This document shows, piece after piece, positions 7,715 through 15,327 of a DNA stretch of 38,316 nucleotides. The translations under genes were made by a program, and so were the position numbers. Source of the DNA: a virus. The stretch spans positions 1 through 38,316 of the IMG/VR virus record IMGVR_UViG_3300017764_000019; one strand, 5' to 3'. The notes under the pieces were generated by a model. That model did not search any database, was not told the origin of the DNA, and was given only the letters and a program-made list of their open reading frames with translations. Position 1 is the stretch's first letter; each line of letters starts with the position of its first letter.

Positions 7715-8152
7715 ATGCCATTTGCCAATCGTAACACAATAAGAGCAACTGTTGAGGGCAGACTCGCGACTGAGCTGGCGAGTTCTCCTACAGTTCCAGT
7801 CGTTTTTAATAATGTAGTATTTAAGCCGACTCCAAGCACAAGCTGGGTCCAATGCCAAGTGTCATTTGGCGACTCAGATAATCTAACGCTCCAGGGCGAT
7901 GTTGTAGGTGATGTTGGTGGCGACAATCTTTTGACAGGACTGTTGCTAGTTAATATATTTACGCCTGCCAATACAGGCACTTCCGCGAGCCTTGTTTTAG
8001 GTAAACGTATCCGCGATCTCTATAATAGAATTAACGTGTCAGATATTTATTTTGACGCACCAATCGGCCCAATGGTTGTGAACTCCACATTGCCAGACGG
8101 TTTTTATCAAACTCAAGTCCGCGCCACCTTTGAATTTATTGAGGAACTTTAA
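7715..8152 (+). CDS. Tail terminator protein, copy B (DUF4128-like)
   Basis: A 145-residue paralogue of the preceding gene. Shared landmarks in the same order are NVVFKPTPSTSWVQCQVSF, LLVNIFTPANTG, LGKRIRDLYNRI, VSDIYFDAPIGP and FYQTQVRATFEFIEEL. ATG 7715 is preferred over TTG 7700 because it gives MPFANRNTIRATVEGRL, aligning with the first helix of copy A. The pair is diverged but clearly homologous by eye. Either both act on the tail end or one has taken on a related neck role. Confidence 0.75.
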   Translation: MPFANRNTIRATVEGRLATELASSPTVPVVFNNVVFKPTPSTSWVQCQVSFGDSDNLTLQGDVVGDVGGDNLLTGLLLVNIFTPANTGTSASLVLGKRIRDLYNRINVSDIYFDAPIGPMVVNSTLPDGFYQTQVRATFEFIEEL

Positions 8153-8154
8153 TT

Positions 8155-8709
8155 ATGGCATTTTATAGGGGCGAGGATGGCCTTGTCAAGTTTGGTAGCA
8201 CGTCCGCGGATATCACAGCTTTAGCTAACGGCGATCTTTGTGTCATTCTTACGACTGGCGACTCCAACTTCACACTTATTGGTGCGGCTGACTCTAACCC
8301 AGGCACGATATTCAGTGCTACTGGCGCGGGCGTAGGCAGTGGAACAGCCGCGAAAACAGGAACAGTAGCAAGCACTAGGTCCTGGTCATTGACACTAGAT
8401 AAGTCCATTCTTGAGACCACATCAATGGGCGATACACATGCCACAAATGTGGGCAGCATTATCAGTGGGTCGGGGACTGTTGAGCTTTTTTATACAGGTG
8501 GAACTGGAGAAACAAACAACTTCGTTGAGCGAGTTAATACTGGCAACGCTGACGACTTAGTGGTGTTTGAGTTGTTTTTAGATGGCAGCACCAAAAAAGT
8601 ATTCTTCAGAGGAGTACCAACTTCAACTGAGCTAACATCTACAGTGGGAGATATAAGCATTGTCACGGTTAATTTCGTGACTAGCGGATCCGTTTCTCTG
8701 TCTATTTAA
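8155..8709 (+). CDS. Major tail tube protein, copy A, with inserted beta module
   Basis: A 184-residue tube-like protein beginning MAFYRGEDGLVKF. After residue 19 it contains an insert of about 50 residues (DLCVILTTGDSNFTLIGAAD, then GTIFSATGAGVGSGTA) that copy B lacks. This insert is the GTTDFTLIGA/FTATGAGSGTG module I recognise from many marine phage structural proteins. The rest (TRSWSLTLDKSILETTSMGD, GSGTVELFY, VGDISIVTVNFVTSG) aligns with copy B. The fold is expected to be the phage tube/Hcp-like barrel, with the insert in the N-terminal part, possibly surface-exposed. Confidence 0.8.
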   Translation: MAFYRGEDGLVKFGSTSADITALANGDLCVILTTGDSNFTLIGAADSNPGTIFSATGAGVGSGTAAKTGTVASTRSWSLTLDKSILETTSMGDTHATNVGSIISGSGTVELFYTGGTGETNNFVERVNTGNADDLVVFELFLDGSTKKVFFRGVPTSTELTSTVGDISIVTVNFVTSGSVSLSI

Positions 8710-8711
8710 TC

Positions 8712-9131
8712 ATGGCATTTTATCGCGGCGAACAAGGCTTCGTTAAATTCGACAAAGATGCATCATCTGGCATCTCTACAATCGCAGCAGTGCGCACATG
8801 GTCACTTACGGTCGAGAAAGAGCAGCTAGAAGTCACTGCACACGCCGACAACTCTCGTAAGTATGTAGGCGGCCTTGTGGGTGGCTCTGGGTCCATTGAG
8901 GTGCTTTATGATGCACCATCTGCTGGCGACAAACTTGACTTGCTGAATGAGTCATTGACTGAGGCTGATACGGCAAACGCGCATCTTGAGTTGTATTTGG
9001 CGACTGGTAAGAAGCTGTCATTCGACGCACTTATCACTGGAGCGGAATATGCTGCTACAGTGGGCGAGATTGAAGTGATTAACGTCAACTTCACCTGCAC
9101 AGGAACAATTACAAGCGCGATTGGATCATGA
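8712..9131 (+). CDS. Major tail tube protein, copy B
   Basis: A 139-residue protein beginning MAFYRGEQGFVKF, nearly identical to the start of copy A, then TRTWSLTVEKEQLEVT-type sequence, GGLVGGSGSIEVLYD and VGEIEVINVNFTCTG. It is a compact tube protein without the inserted module. The stop overlaps the tail chaperone start (ATGA at 9128). The two tube genes are adjacent, each preceded by a TTAAT(T/C)ATG context, and both look intact, so the tube may contain two subunit types or the longer one may be a minor form. Confidence 0.8.
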   Translation: MAFYRGEQGFVKFDKDASSGISTIAAVRTWSLTVEKEQLEVTAHADNSRKYVGGLVGGSGSIEVLYDAPSAGDKLDLLNESLTEADTANAHLELYLATGKKLSFDALITGAEYAATVGEIEVINVNFTCTGTITSAIGS

Positions 9132-9484
9132 AAACACCTGAGAGAACGGTTGACATGCTGGTAGGCATGTTCGATCTATCTGAGCGTCGGAAATTTGACA
9201 TCAAAAAACCTGATGGCTCGGTTGGAATGAGCCTTTATTTCAAGTCAATCACAAGATCTGACCGTAAAAGGGCACAATCACTCGCGCATACAGACCAGGC
9301 TTTGGACATCAGCACACAGATGTTGTGCCAAATGGCCGAGCTTGAGAATGGGAGTAAGGCATTTGCTTCGGCTGATGTAGTCAAGTTGCAGCGCGAGCTA
9401 CCAGAGAAAATTCTTAATGATTTGGAATTGTTCTTGTTTGAACTTGCGGATGAGGCGAGTTTAGATGAAGCAAAAAACGACTAA
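9128..9484 (+). CDS. Tail assembly chaperone, short form (gpG-like)
   Basis: A 118-residue, mostly helical acidic protein located between tube and tape measure, the fixed place of lambda gpG-type chaperones. The frame ends in an acidic helix (LFLFELADEASLDEAKND) with TAA at 9482-9484. Just before the stop the codons gcA-AAA-AAC form a canonical -1 slippery heptamer, allowing extension into the gpT-like frame. gpG-type proteins bind the tape measure and guide tube polymerisation, and are not in the mature virion. Confidence 0.85.
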   Translation: MKTPERTVDMLVGMFDLSERRKFDIKKPDGSVGMSLYFKSITRSDRKRAQSLAHTDQALDISTQMLCQMAELENGSKAFASADVVKLQRELPEKILNDLELFLFELADEASLDEAKND

Positions 9485-9660
9485 AGCAGGACAGTTGGCT
9501 CACCTTTGAGTTCTACTTAGCCTGCGAACTAGGGATGACAGTTAACCGACTTAGGCAAGAGTTGACCGAGGCTGAGTTCATATATTGGGCAGCTTATTTT
9601 GAAAATAAGGTAGAGGAAGAGAAACGCGAGGCTGAGCGTGCAAAGGCACGGCGGAGGTAG
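9128..9660 (+). CDS. Tail assembly chaperone, -1 frameshift product (gpGT-like)
   Basis: Shifting back one base at A-AAA-AAC (9472-9478) continues as AAA AAA CGA and gives KKRLKQDSWLTFEFYLACEL, then LTEAEFIYWAAYFENKVEEE and a basic end, stopping at TAG 9658. The extension is coding-like, has no start codon of its own at a suitable place, and has the Trp/Tyr-rich helical character of gpT domains. It ends 26 bases before the tape measure start. In lambda the GT fusion bridges the tape measure and tube subunits in a fixed ratio to G. Confidence 0.85.
9472..9478 (+). promoter_or_regulatory. Programmed -1 ribosomal frameshift site A-AAA-AAC
   Basis: The heptamer is read as gcA AAA AAC in the gpG frame, followed by GAC TAA. 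It fits X-XXY-YYZ exactly and is among the most efficient bacterial slippery sequences. The zero-frame stop is only four bases beyond it, which can aid shifting. Confidence 0.85.
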
Positions 9661-9686
9661 AGTGTTTTTAGGGATTTAATTGTAAT

Positions 9687-11939
9687 GTGGCCGCAGTTGA
9701 GATTATTGTTAAGTCGGTTAATGCTGTTCAGCAGTTCAAGAGAGTTTCTGCGGCGACTGATAAGTTAAGTAAGGCAGCTAAAAAGGCCCAGCAAGAAGTA
9801 GAGAGTGTTGGCAAAAGAGCAAAAAGTGCGGGTAAAAAAATAAAAGATGGCATGGACAAAGCAGGTCGTGCTGTTAAAAAAGCGACAGATAAATTTAAGG
9901 GACTAAAGGGGGCTTTACTTGGTATTGGTATCGCTGAATTTACAAGAAGAACAATCAAGCAGGCCGCTTCTTTTGAGCAGTCGCAACTTCGCCTCAAGTT
10001 GTTAGCAGAGCGGTATGGCGAGTTTGGCAGGGTACAAAGTTTAGTAAGTCGGAACGCAAAAACCTTCAATCTATCGTTGGGCGAATCTACTGATGCGTTC
10101 TCTGATATATTTGCAAGGTTGCGTCCACTGGGTATCTCTCTGGATGAGATACAATCGACATTTCAAGGCTTTAACGCAGTCGCGTTTGCCAGTGGCACGT
10201 CAGCAGATGAGGCATCTGCAGCATTTAGGCAACTGAGTCAGGCACTAGGCTCAGGGCGACTTCAAGGTGATGAATTTAGGAGCATTTCCGAGCAATTGCC
10301 TGGCATACTTGGTTTAGTCGCTGATGAATTAAATGTTCAAGTTGGCGAATTAAAGGAACTGTCTAAAGAGGGAAAAATTACCGCGCGTGTGCTGATTAAT
10401 TCTCTATCGAAAGGCTTTGATAAAAATAAGGATAGTATCGAAGAGTTAATAAAGTTATCACCGGCACAGCAATTCAAGGCGCTGGACAATAGAATCAAAG
10501 GTTTGACCACTACGCTCGGCCAAAGAATGCTGCCTGCTGTCGTGCCTGTTGTTGACGTTCTTGCAAATTTTGTCGATATGCTAGGTAAACTGCCAACCGC
10601 AGTGCAAGGCATTCTTGGCACATTAGCACTCGCCGCGACTGGGTTTGCTGGGTTAGCCACCGCAGCCAACTTAGCAGGTGTCGAGTTAAAGGTATTTTTA
10701 TCGTTGCTCGGCAAATTTTCACTTGTAGCCTTGCCAATTGTCGGTGCGTTGGCTGCTATTGGCGATCATTTTGATAGATTGAAAAATATTGATGAGGCTT
10801 TTAAAGGTGAGTCGATCGAAAAGATGGATCAAGAGCTAGAAAAGGCGAATAAAGAGCTTAAAGATTTGGAGGCTGCTTTTGAAAGAGTCAGCGCCATGTC
10901 GTATTTTAAGGGGCAGATTGGTGATCTGAATGATTTAGAAAAGAAAATTGAAGATGTGTCGAAACTGATTGATGAGTTGACAAAACGGCGGACATTAGTC
11001 ATTGATATTGTTCAAAAGGTCCACACCGTCCCAGGCGTTGGCGATTTTCAGATGGATGGACCTACAGGACGTCTTGTACCTGTAAATAAACCGAACCAAG
11101 TCAAACCTCCAGGTGAAGAACAGGATACATTAAAAGATCATTCTGCGGCGATGCACAGGCTGCTAATGCAAGAAATAGAGCTAATTAGAAAGGGAGAAAA
11201 AATTAAAGCGGCGATTAAAGCACATGAGATCGAGTTGCTAAGAATACAAGAGGCTAAGATCGGGCCTTTGATGAAAGAAGAACAGTCACATCGAGCTGTG
11301 CTGACTTTACAGCAAAATCTTAGGAATATAATCTCTGAAAATGAAGACAGGATAAGAGATGTTAAAGACGCAATAACTGATATGGTGACCGATGTAACTG
11401 ATGCCTTTGTCGACTTTCAGGACAAAGAAGTTGAGAAGGTTGTTACAAAACTGGACAGAATGTATGAGGCACTCGGGCAAACCATAAGCAACAGTATCGT
11501 GGACGCTTTGACATCTGCGGTGGATGGAACCAAGAAATTGGCCGATGTTGCTGCTGATACGTTGAGAAGTGTCGCCAGAATATTGATGCAGTTTGGCGTC
11601 AACAGTGCGCTAGGTGCGTTAGGTGGCATGGGTCCAGAAGGTGGATTCTTCGCCAAAATGTTTGGTGGATTTAGGGCAAATGGAGGCAGCGTTAGCGCGG
11701 GCAAATCATATGTTGTTGGTGAGCGCGGGCCAGAGCTTTTCACACCATCTAGAGGCGGCAAAATCTCAGCATCTGGCACTTTTGGTGCGGCTAATGTTGT
11801 AGTAAATGTTGACGCATCTGGGACAAAAGCACAGGGAGATCAGCCGAGCAGTAAACTACTAGGCAAGTTGATCGGAGCTGCTGTGCAATCTGAACTCGTT
11901 AAACAGAAACGTCCTGGAGGGTTACTTGCCGCGAGCTAA
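9687..11939 (+). CDS. Tail tape measure protein
   Basis: A 750-residue protein starting at GTG 9687 (MAAVEIIVKSVNAVQQFKRV). The N-terminus is a Lys/Ala-rich helix; residues of about 92-252 match the tape-measure N-terminal domain, with FGRVQSLVSRNAKTFNLSLG and QALGSGRLQGDEFRSISEQL. Hydrophobic segments follow near 300-360 (VQGILGTLALAATGFAGLAT), then long coiled coils. The C-terminus carries ANGGSVSAGKSYVVGERGPE, typical of lambda gpH relatives. At roughly 1.5 angstrom per residue it would set a tail near 110 nm. It is coupled to gpM by TAATG overlap. Confidence 0.93.
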   Translation: MAAVEIIVKSVNAVQQFKRVSAATDKLSKAAKKAQQEVESVGKRAKSAGKKIKDGMDKAGRAVKKATDKFKGLKGALLGIGIAEFTRRTIKQAASFEQSQLRLKLLAERYGEFGRVQSLVSRNAKTFNLSLGESTDAFSDIFARLRPLGISLDEIQSTFQGFNAVAFASGTSADEASAAFRQLSQALGSGRLQGDEFRSISEQLPGILGLVADELNVQVGELKELSKEGKITARVLINSLSKGFDKNKDSIEELIKLSPAQQFKALDNRIKGLTTTLGQRMLPAVVPVVDVLANFVDMLGKLPTAVQGILGTLALAATGFAGLATAANLAGVELKVFLSLLGKFSLVALPIVGALAAIGDHFDRLKNIDEAFKGESIEKMDQELEKANKELKDLEAAFERVSAMSYFKGQIGDLNDLEKKIEDVSKLIDELTKRRTLVIDIVQKVHTVPGVGDFQMDGPTGRLVPVNKPNQVKPPGEEQDTLKDHSAAMHRLLMQEIELIRKGEKIKAAIKAHEIELLRIQEAKIGPLMKEEQSHRAVLTLQQNLRNIISENEDRIRDVKDAITDMVTDVTDAFVDFQDKEVEKVVTKLDRMYEALGQTISNSIVDALTSAVDGTKKLADVAADTLRSVARILMQFGVNSALGALGGMGPEGGFFAKMFGGFRANGGSVSAGKSYVVGERGPELFTPSRGGKISASGTFGAANVVVNVDASGTKAQGDQPSSKLLGKLIGAAVQSELVKQKRPGGLLAAS

Positions 11940-12283
11940 TGACCACACCTGCTTTCCCTACAATCCAGCCAACTTATGGCACTATAAAGAACAGTCAGCC
12001 GAGGGTAAATGCAAGCCAGTTCGGTGATGGCTACTCTCAGCGTGCCGTCTTTGGCATTAATAATAACCCTAAACAGTACGAATTAATTTTTAATGTTTCG
12101 GAGACTGTAGCTGATCAGATCGAGGTGTTCTTAGATTTAAGGGCTGGGCAGGAGCTATTTACATTTACGCCGCCGAATGAATCAGCAAGTAGTAAGTTCA
12201 TTTGTCCGCAGTGGAGTAAGACTGTGACGTTCTCAAATCGTGCTGAGATCTCAGCAACGTTCGTGGAGGTGTTTGAGGCATGA
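11939..12283 (+). CDS. Minor tail protein, lambda gpM-like
   Basis: A 114-residue protein with NASQFGDGYSQRAVFGINNN near residue 25 and LDLRAGQELFTFTPPNES later, the conserved pattern of gpM-type tail tip proteins (FGDGYSQR, then a short loop with FTPP and a Trp near the end). gpM helps assemble the initiator complex at the distal end of the tail. The order tape measure - M - L - K - I - J is conserved here. Its TGA overlaps the gpL ATG (ATGA). Confidence 0.85.
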   Translation: MTTPAFPTIQPTYGTIKNSQPRVNASQFGDGYSQRAVFGINNNPKQYELIFNVSETVADQIEVFLDLRAGQELFTFTPPNESASSKFICPQWSKTVTFSNRAEISATFVEVFEA

Positions 12284-13323
12284 CAACTTACCCGGCGTGG
12301 AGTGAAGGAATAGGAGAGTTAGCGGACGAAACGCTTGATGTTGATCAGCTGCTCGGCCTAGGTGCTCAGCGCACAGTCGGTGACGTTGTATCGCGTACAA
12401 CTGACCCTAATGGGTCGGCGTTCGTATTCAGGGTTAAATCGACCACAGGGGACGCTAGGTCGGGCTCAGTTGAGCCTAATTGGCCGCAGCACCCATTCGT
12501 ATCAATTACTGAAAGCACCAGCACTGGGTCGGTTACATGGGAGTCAATCAGCCCAGCTTATAACGAGCTTTACTCATTACAACCTTCGGCCATTATTGAG
12601 CTTTTTGAGTTACATCTCACAACAAAGCTAAATGGAGTTGATGATGTAAGATACTTTCACGCTGGAACTAATGGCTTGATTGTTGACATCACTTTTAATG
12701 GGCAAACATACGCAGCAACGCCGATTGCAGTAGATGGCTTTGAGAAATCTTCAAAAGGGCAGCTTCCTCGCCCTAAGATGGTCGTCTCAAACGTAGATAA
12801 TGCAATGACGGCGCTCATCAGCCTTTATAACTTAGAGATGGCGAAAGTAAAAAGAATTTTAACCCTAAAAAAGTTTCTTGATCCTGTCAATTTTTTGGGC
12901 GAGGATACGTTTGGCACTGAGGGCGGTTTTTCTCTAATTACAGAGGACAATAACAGCCTGAATTACGATGAACACACGACTGCAGACCCTGATTTTGGGA
13001 AATTCCCCGATGAAATTTATTATGTTGACCGAATTTCTGCAGAGACAAAAGACGCTGTTGAGTTCGAGCTTGCCAGCAATTTAGACCTTATAAATGTAAA
13101 AATACCAAAACGCCTTATTAGCGATTATTGCCCTTGGAAATATAGAGAGGCAGGCGGTGATTGTACCTACACAGGAACGGCATTTTTTGATGCAAATGAC
13201 AACTCTGTGTCCACTGCAGCAGAGGATGTATGTGGAAAAAAAATTACAAGTTGTAGGGCAAGATTCCCCGACTCAACGACAATTCCTTATGGCGGTTTTC
13301 ATAATGTTAGGATTCAGGCTTGA
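12280..13323 (+). CDS. Minor tail protein, lambda gpL-like, with N-terminal added module
   Basis: A 347-residue protein. The gpL part runs from about residue 95 (ELYSLQPSAIIELFELHL) to the end and includes RYFHAGTNG and the C-terminal cysteines C284, C295, C318 and C325 (DYCPWKYREAGGDCTYTG and DVCGKKITSCRARF). Four such cysteines bind an iron-sulfur cluster in lambda gpL. Residues of about 28-92 hold an extra module, VGDVV through PNGSAFVFRV, SGSVEPNWP and GSVTWESIS, resembling the VGD-x-V / TSG-x-x-EP-x-WP / G-x-VTW module found on many phage structural proteins. It acts in the tail tip. Confidence 0.85.
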   Translation: MTTYPAWSEGIGELADETLDVDQLLGLGAQRTVGDVVSRTTDPNGSAFVFRVKSTTGDARSGSVEPNWPQHPFVSITESTSTGSVTWESISPAYNELYSLQPSAIIELFELHLTTKLNGVDDVRYFHAGTNGLIVDITFNGQTYAATPIAVDGFEKSSKGQLPRPKMVVSNVDNAMTALISLYNLEMAKVKRILTLKKFLDPVNFLGEDTFGTEGGFSLITEDNNSLNYDEHTTADPDFGKFPDEIYYVDRISAETKDAVEFELASNLDLINVKIPKRLISDYCPWKYREAGGDCTYTGTAFFDANDNSVSTAAEDVCGKKITSCRARFPDSTTIPYGGFHNVRIQA

Positions 13324-13657
13324 CGCGGAGGCTCACGCCTTAGAAGTATTTCCAAAAGAAAGTTGTGGCTTTGTAGTAAACGGCGAATATTTGCCATGCA
13401 AAAATATTGCAGATAATCCACTTACTGAATTTATTATTGACCCAAAGGATTACCTATTTGCATTGGAAACTGGCCTAATTGAGGCTATAGTTCACTCGCA
13501 TACAAATGGAAAACCACCAAGCAAGCCCGACTTATTTGCGTGCCAGCAGATCGGTGTAGATTGGTATCTATGGGAGGTAGCCTCAAACACATGGTGGATT
13601 ATTCAACCCTCCTTGGGCGAGAATGGTGCTATGGCGTCCATGATTGCTACACATTAG
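13304..13657 (+). CDS. Tail tip JAB/MPN metallopeptidase (N-terminal half of gpK)
   Basis: From ATG 13304 the product is 117 residues. The JAB/MPN zinc site is complete: E19 in PKESCGF, H64 and H66 in IVHSHTNG, S73 and D76 in PPSKPD. In lambda gpK this domain is fused to a C-terminal NlpC/P60 domain; here the frame stops at 13655 and NlpC continues in another frame. The upstream ATG 13289 is an alternative start. The protein is expected at the tail tip, perhaps as a processing or cell-wall acting peptidase; the exact substrate is unknown. Confidence 0.8.
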   Translation: MLGFRLDAEAHALEVFPKESCGFVVNGEYLPCKNIADNPLTEFIIDPKDYLFALETGLIEAIVHSHTNGKPPSKPDLFACQQIGVDWYLWEVASNTWWIIQPSLGENGAMASMIATH

Positions 13658-13983
13658 TCAGAGATTTTTATCGACTAAACAATATACATTTACCAGATTT
13701 CAAGCGACCAAATGATTTAAATAGCTGTGAGAGTATTTTCCTTGAGCAGGCACCTTCGCATGGTTTTATCGACGTAGGCTGGGGGCAACATCGGCCAGGT
13801 GACATGCTAGTCTTCAAGCTGCAAACCGCGTCAGCAATGCACGGAGGCATTTACGTTGGCGACATGCAGTTGCTGCACCAGCGGATGAACTCTTTGAGTG
13901 TTGTAGAACAGCTCCGCCACTATTATATCAAAAGGGTGTGTGCCGTGTTTAGGTATGGAGCAAAACATAGTCTTAATGGGTGA
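13591..13983 (+). CDS. Tail tip NlpC/P60 peptidase (C-terminal half of gpK)
   Basis: From ATG 13591 the product is 130 residues: LLGREWCYGVHDCYTLVRDF contains the catalytic Cys19 in the HDC motif, and AMHGGIYVGD supplies His84, with His96 a possible third residue. NlpC/P60 domains cut peptidoglycan stem peptides, and tail-tip versions open the wall locally during DNA entry. A GGAGG at 13573-13577, 13 bases before the ATG, suggests separate initiation. The frame is -1 relative to the JAB gene, with a 67-base overlap and no canonical slippery site at the junction. Confidence 0.8.
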   Translation: MVDYSTLLGREWCYGVHDCYTLVRDFYRLNNIHLPDFKRPNDLNSCESIFLEQAPSHGFIDVGWGQHRPGDMLVFKLQTASAMHGGIYVGDMQLLHQRMNSLSVVEQLRHYYIKRVCAVFRYGAKHSLNG

Positions 13984-15325
13984 ATTGGCTGAACGTTACG
14001 GCAAAATACACAGCTATGTAAACCTTAAAACGCCGTCTGACGCACTGCGTTTATTGTGCATAAATCGACCTGGTTTGGCTGATGAATTATTCGTAGCTCA
14101 TCAAAATGGGATCGGCTACACCTTAACGCAGGGGAGTTATGGGTTGGATTATGGCGATCTACACCTACCAATTGGTCAGAAGCCTTTAATTTTAACGCCT
14201 GTCATCAGTGGTAGTGGCGAGGGGAATCTTACACCTATCCTCATTGGAGCCGGCCTTATAGCTGCGTCATTCTTATTTCCAGGCGCAGGATTGTTTGGAA
14301 CAGTCGGCTTATTTGGTGCAGGACAGGCAGCAATTGGCGTCTCATCACTTGCAGTTTTAAATGCAGCCGCAGTAGGTACTGCCTTAAGTGCGGTAGGTGC
14401 AAGTTTGATTATATCTGGAATTGCAAATATTATCTCGCCAATGCCTACGCTAAGTATGGCGAAAGGTGAGGGTGATAATGTGAGAGCTTCTGGGCCACAA
14501 GGTGTCTCAAGGGCGACTGATGGTGTGCAGAATTATTCATATAGCGGAGCTGTAAACACTGCTGGCGCCAATGGTGCAGCTGTCCCAATAGTTTATGGCA
14601 AGTGCTTAATCGGCTCACATTTGATATCTGTTGAGTTTGAGTCTGACGCACGCGAAGACAAGGCGCATCCAGCGGGTGCATATATAAGAGCACAAGGTCC
14701 ACAGACTGTAACTGTAAATTCTGAGGCTTTGACGGCAGACGTTGTAAGTGCTGGTGGAGTTAGAAGCAAACGAATAGAGGATCCAAGCGGTGAGATTAGA
14801 GGGTATAACCCCGCAGTAGATATACTTCAAAGTGATGGTGAGCCATTGTCTTTGATAGAAACAATTTCTATCGCCGCTTCAACTGACAATGTGGGTGTAG
14901 AGACCTCAATGCGCGAGAATGAGGCTTATCTAAAAAAGAATGATAGAAGCAAAAACTTCCAAGTGATCCTGCAAATAAACAATGGATTGTTCGACTTTGC
15001 AGGTGGTATTGGCAGCACAAAGGTCGATGCTTTTTTCACATATCAGATCGACGTTATACATGAGGTAAGTCCGGGAGAAGACCCTGTGGTGGGGAGCATC
15101 AGTGGCTCAGTGTCTGGTTTGTTGGACCCTGGGGAGCAATATACATGGATTCATTGGATTGAATACAGTCAACCTGCCAACCCACAAGATAGAATTAAGC
15201 CAAAAATAAAAATCTTGGACTTTAGAGCGCAGCCAGGATGTACCCTTCAAGTTGTTAGGCAAGGTTACAAAGCCTTACGCGGTGGATCCAGCAAAAACAC
15301 TACACATAAGCAATTTGAGGATTAA
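13955..15325 (+). CDS. Tail assembly protein, lambda gpI-like, with long C-terminal extension
   Basis: From ATG 13955 the product is 456 residues. Residues 1-45 (LMGELAERYGKIHSYVNLKT, then DALRLLCINRPGLADEL) and the Gly/Ala-rich hydrophobic region near 85-150 (FLFPGAGLFGTVGLFGAGQA) are typical gpI. A PIVYGKCLIGS motif ends the usual gpI portion near residue 220. Lambda gpI is about half this length. The remaining ~230 residues are beta-rich (FQVILQINNGLFDFAGGIGS, YTWIHWIEYSQPANPQDRIK) and not recognised. They may be a structural domain facing gpJ. The start overlaps the NlpC gene by 29 bases; GTG 13940 is an alternative. Confidence 0.8.
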   Translation: MEQNIVLMGELAERYGKIHSYVNLKTPSDALRLLCINRPGLADELFVAHQNGIGYTLTQGSYGLDYGDLHLPIGQKPLILTPVISGSGEGNLTPILIGAGLIAASFLFPGAGLFGTVGLFGAGQAAIGVSSLAVLNAAAVGTALSAVGASLIISGIANIISPMPTLSMAKGEGDNVRASGPQGVSRATDGVQNYSYSGAVNTAGANGAAVPIVYGKCLIGSHLISVEFESDAREDKAHPAGAYIRAQGPQTVTVNSEALTADVVSAGGVRSKRIEDPSGEIRGYNPAVDILQSDGEPLSLIETISIAASTDNVGVETSMRENEAYLKKNDRSKNFQVILQINNGLFDFAGGIGSTKVDAFFTYQIDVIHEVSPGEDPVVGSISGSVSGLLDPGEQYTWIHWIEYSQPANPQDRIKPKIKILDFRAQPGCTLQVVRQGYKALRGGSSKNTTHKQFED

Positions 15326-15327
15326 TT

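Noticed and set aside
10337-10714. Minus-strand frame of 125 residues in the tape measure gene
   Set aside because: Antisense to a well supported tape measure domain; Ser/Thr/Pro-rich composition typical of a shadow frame.
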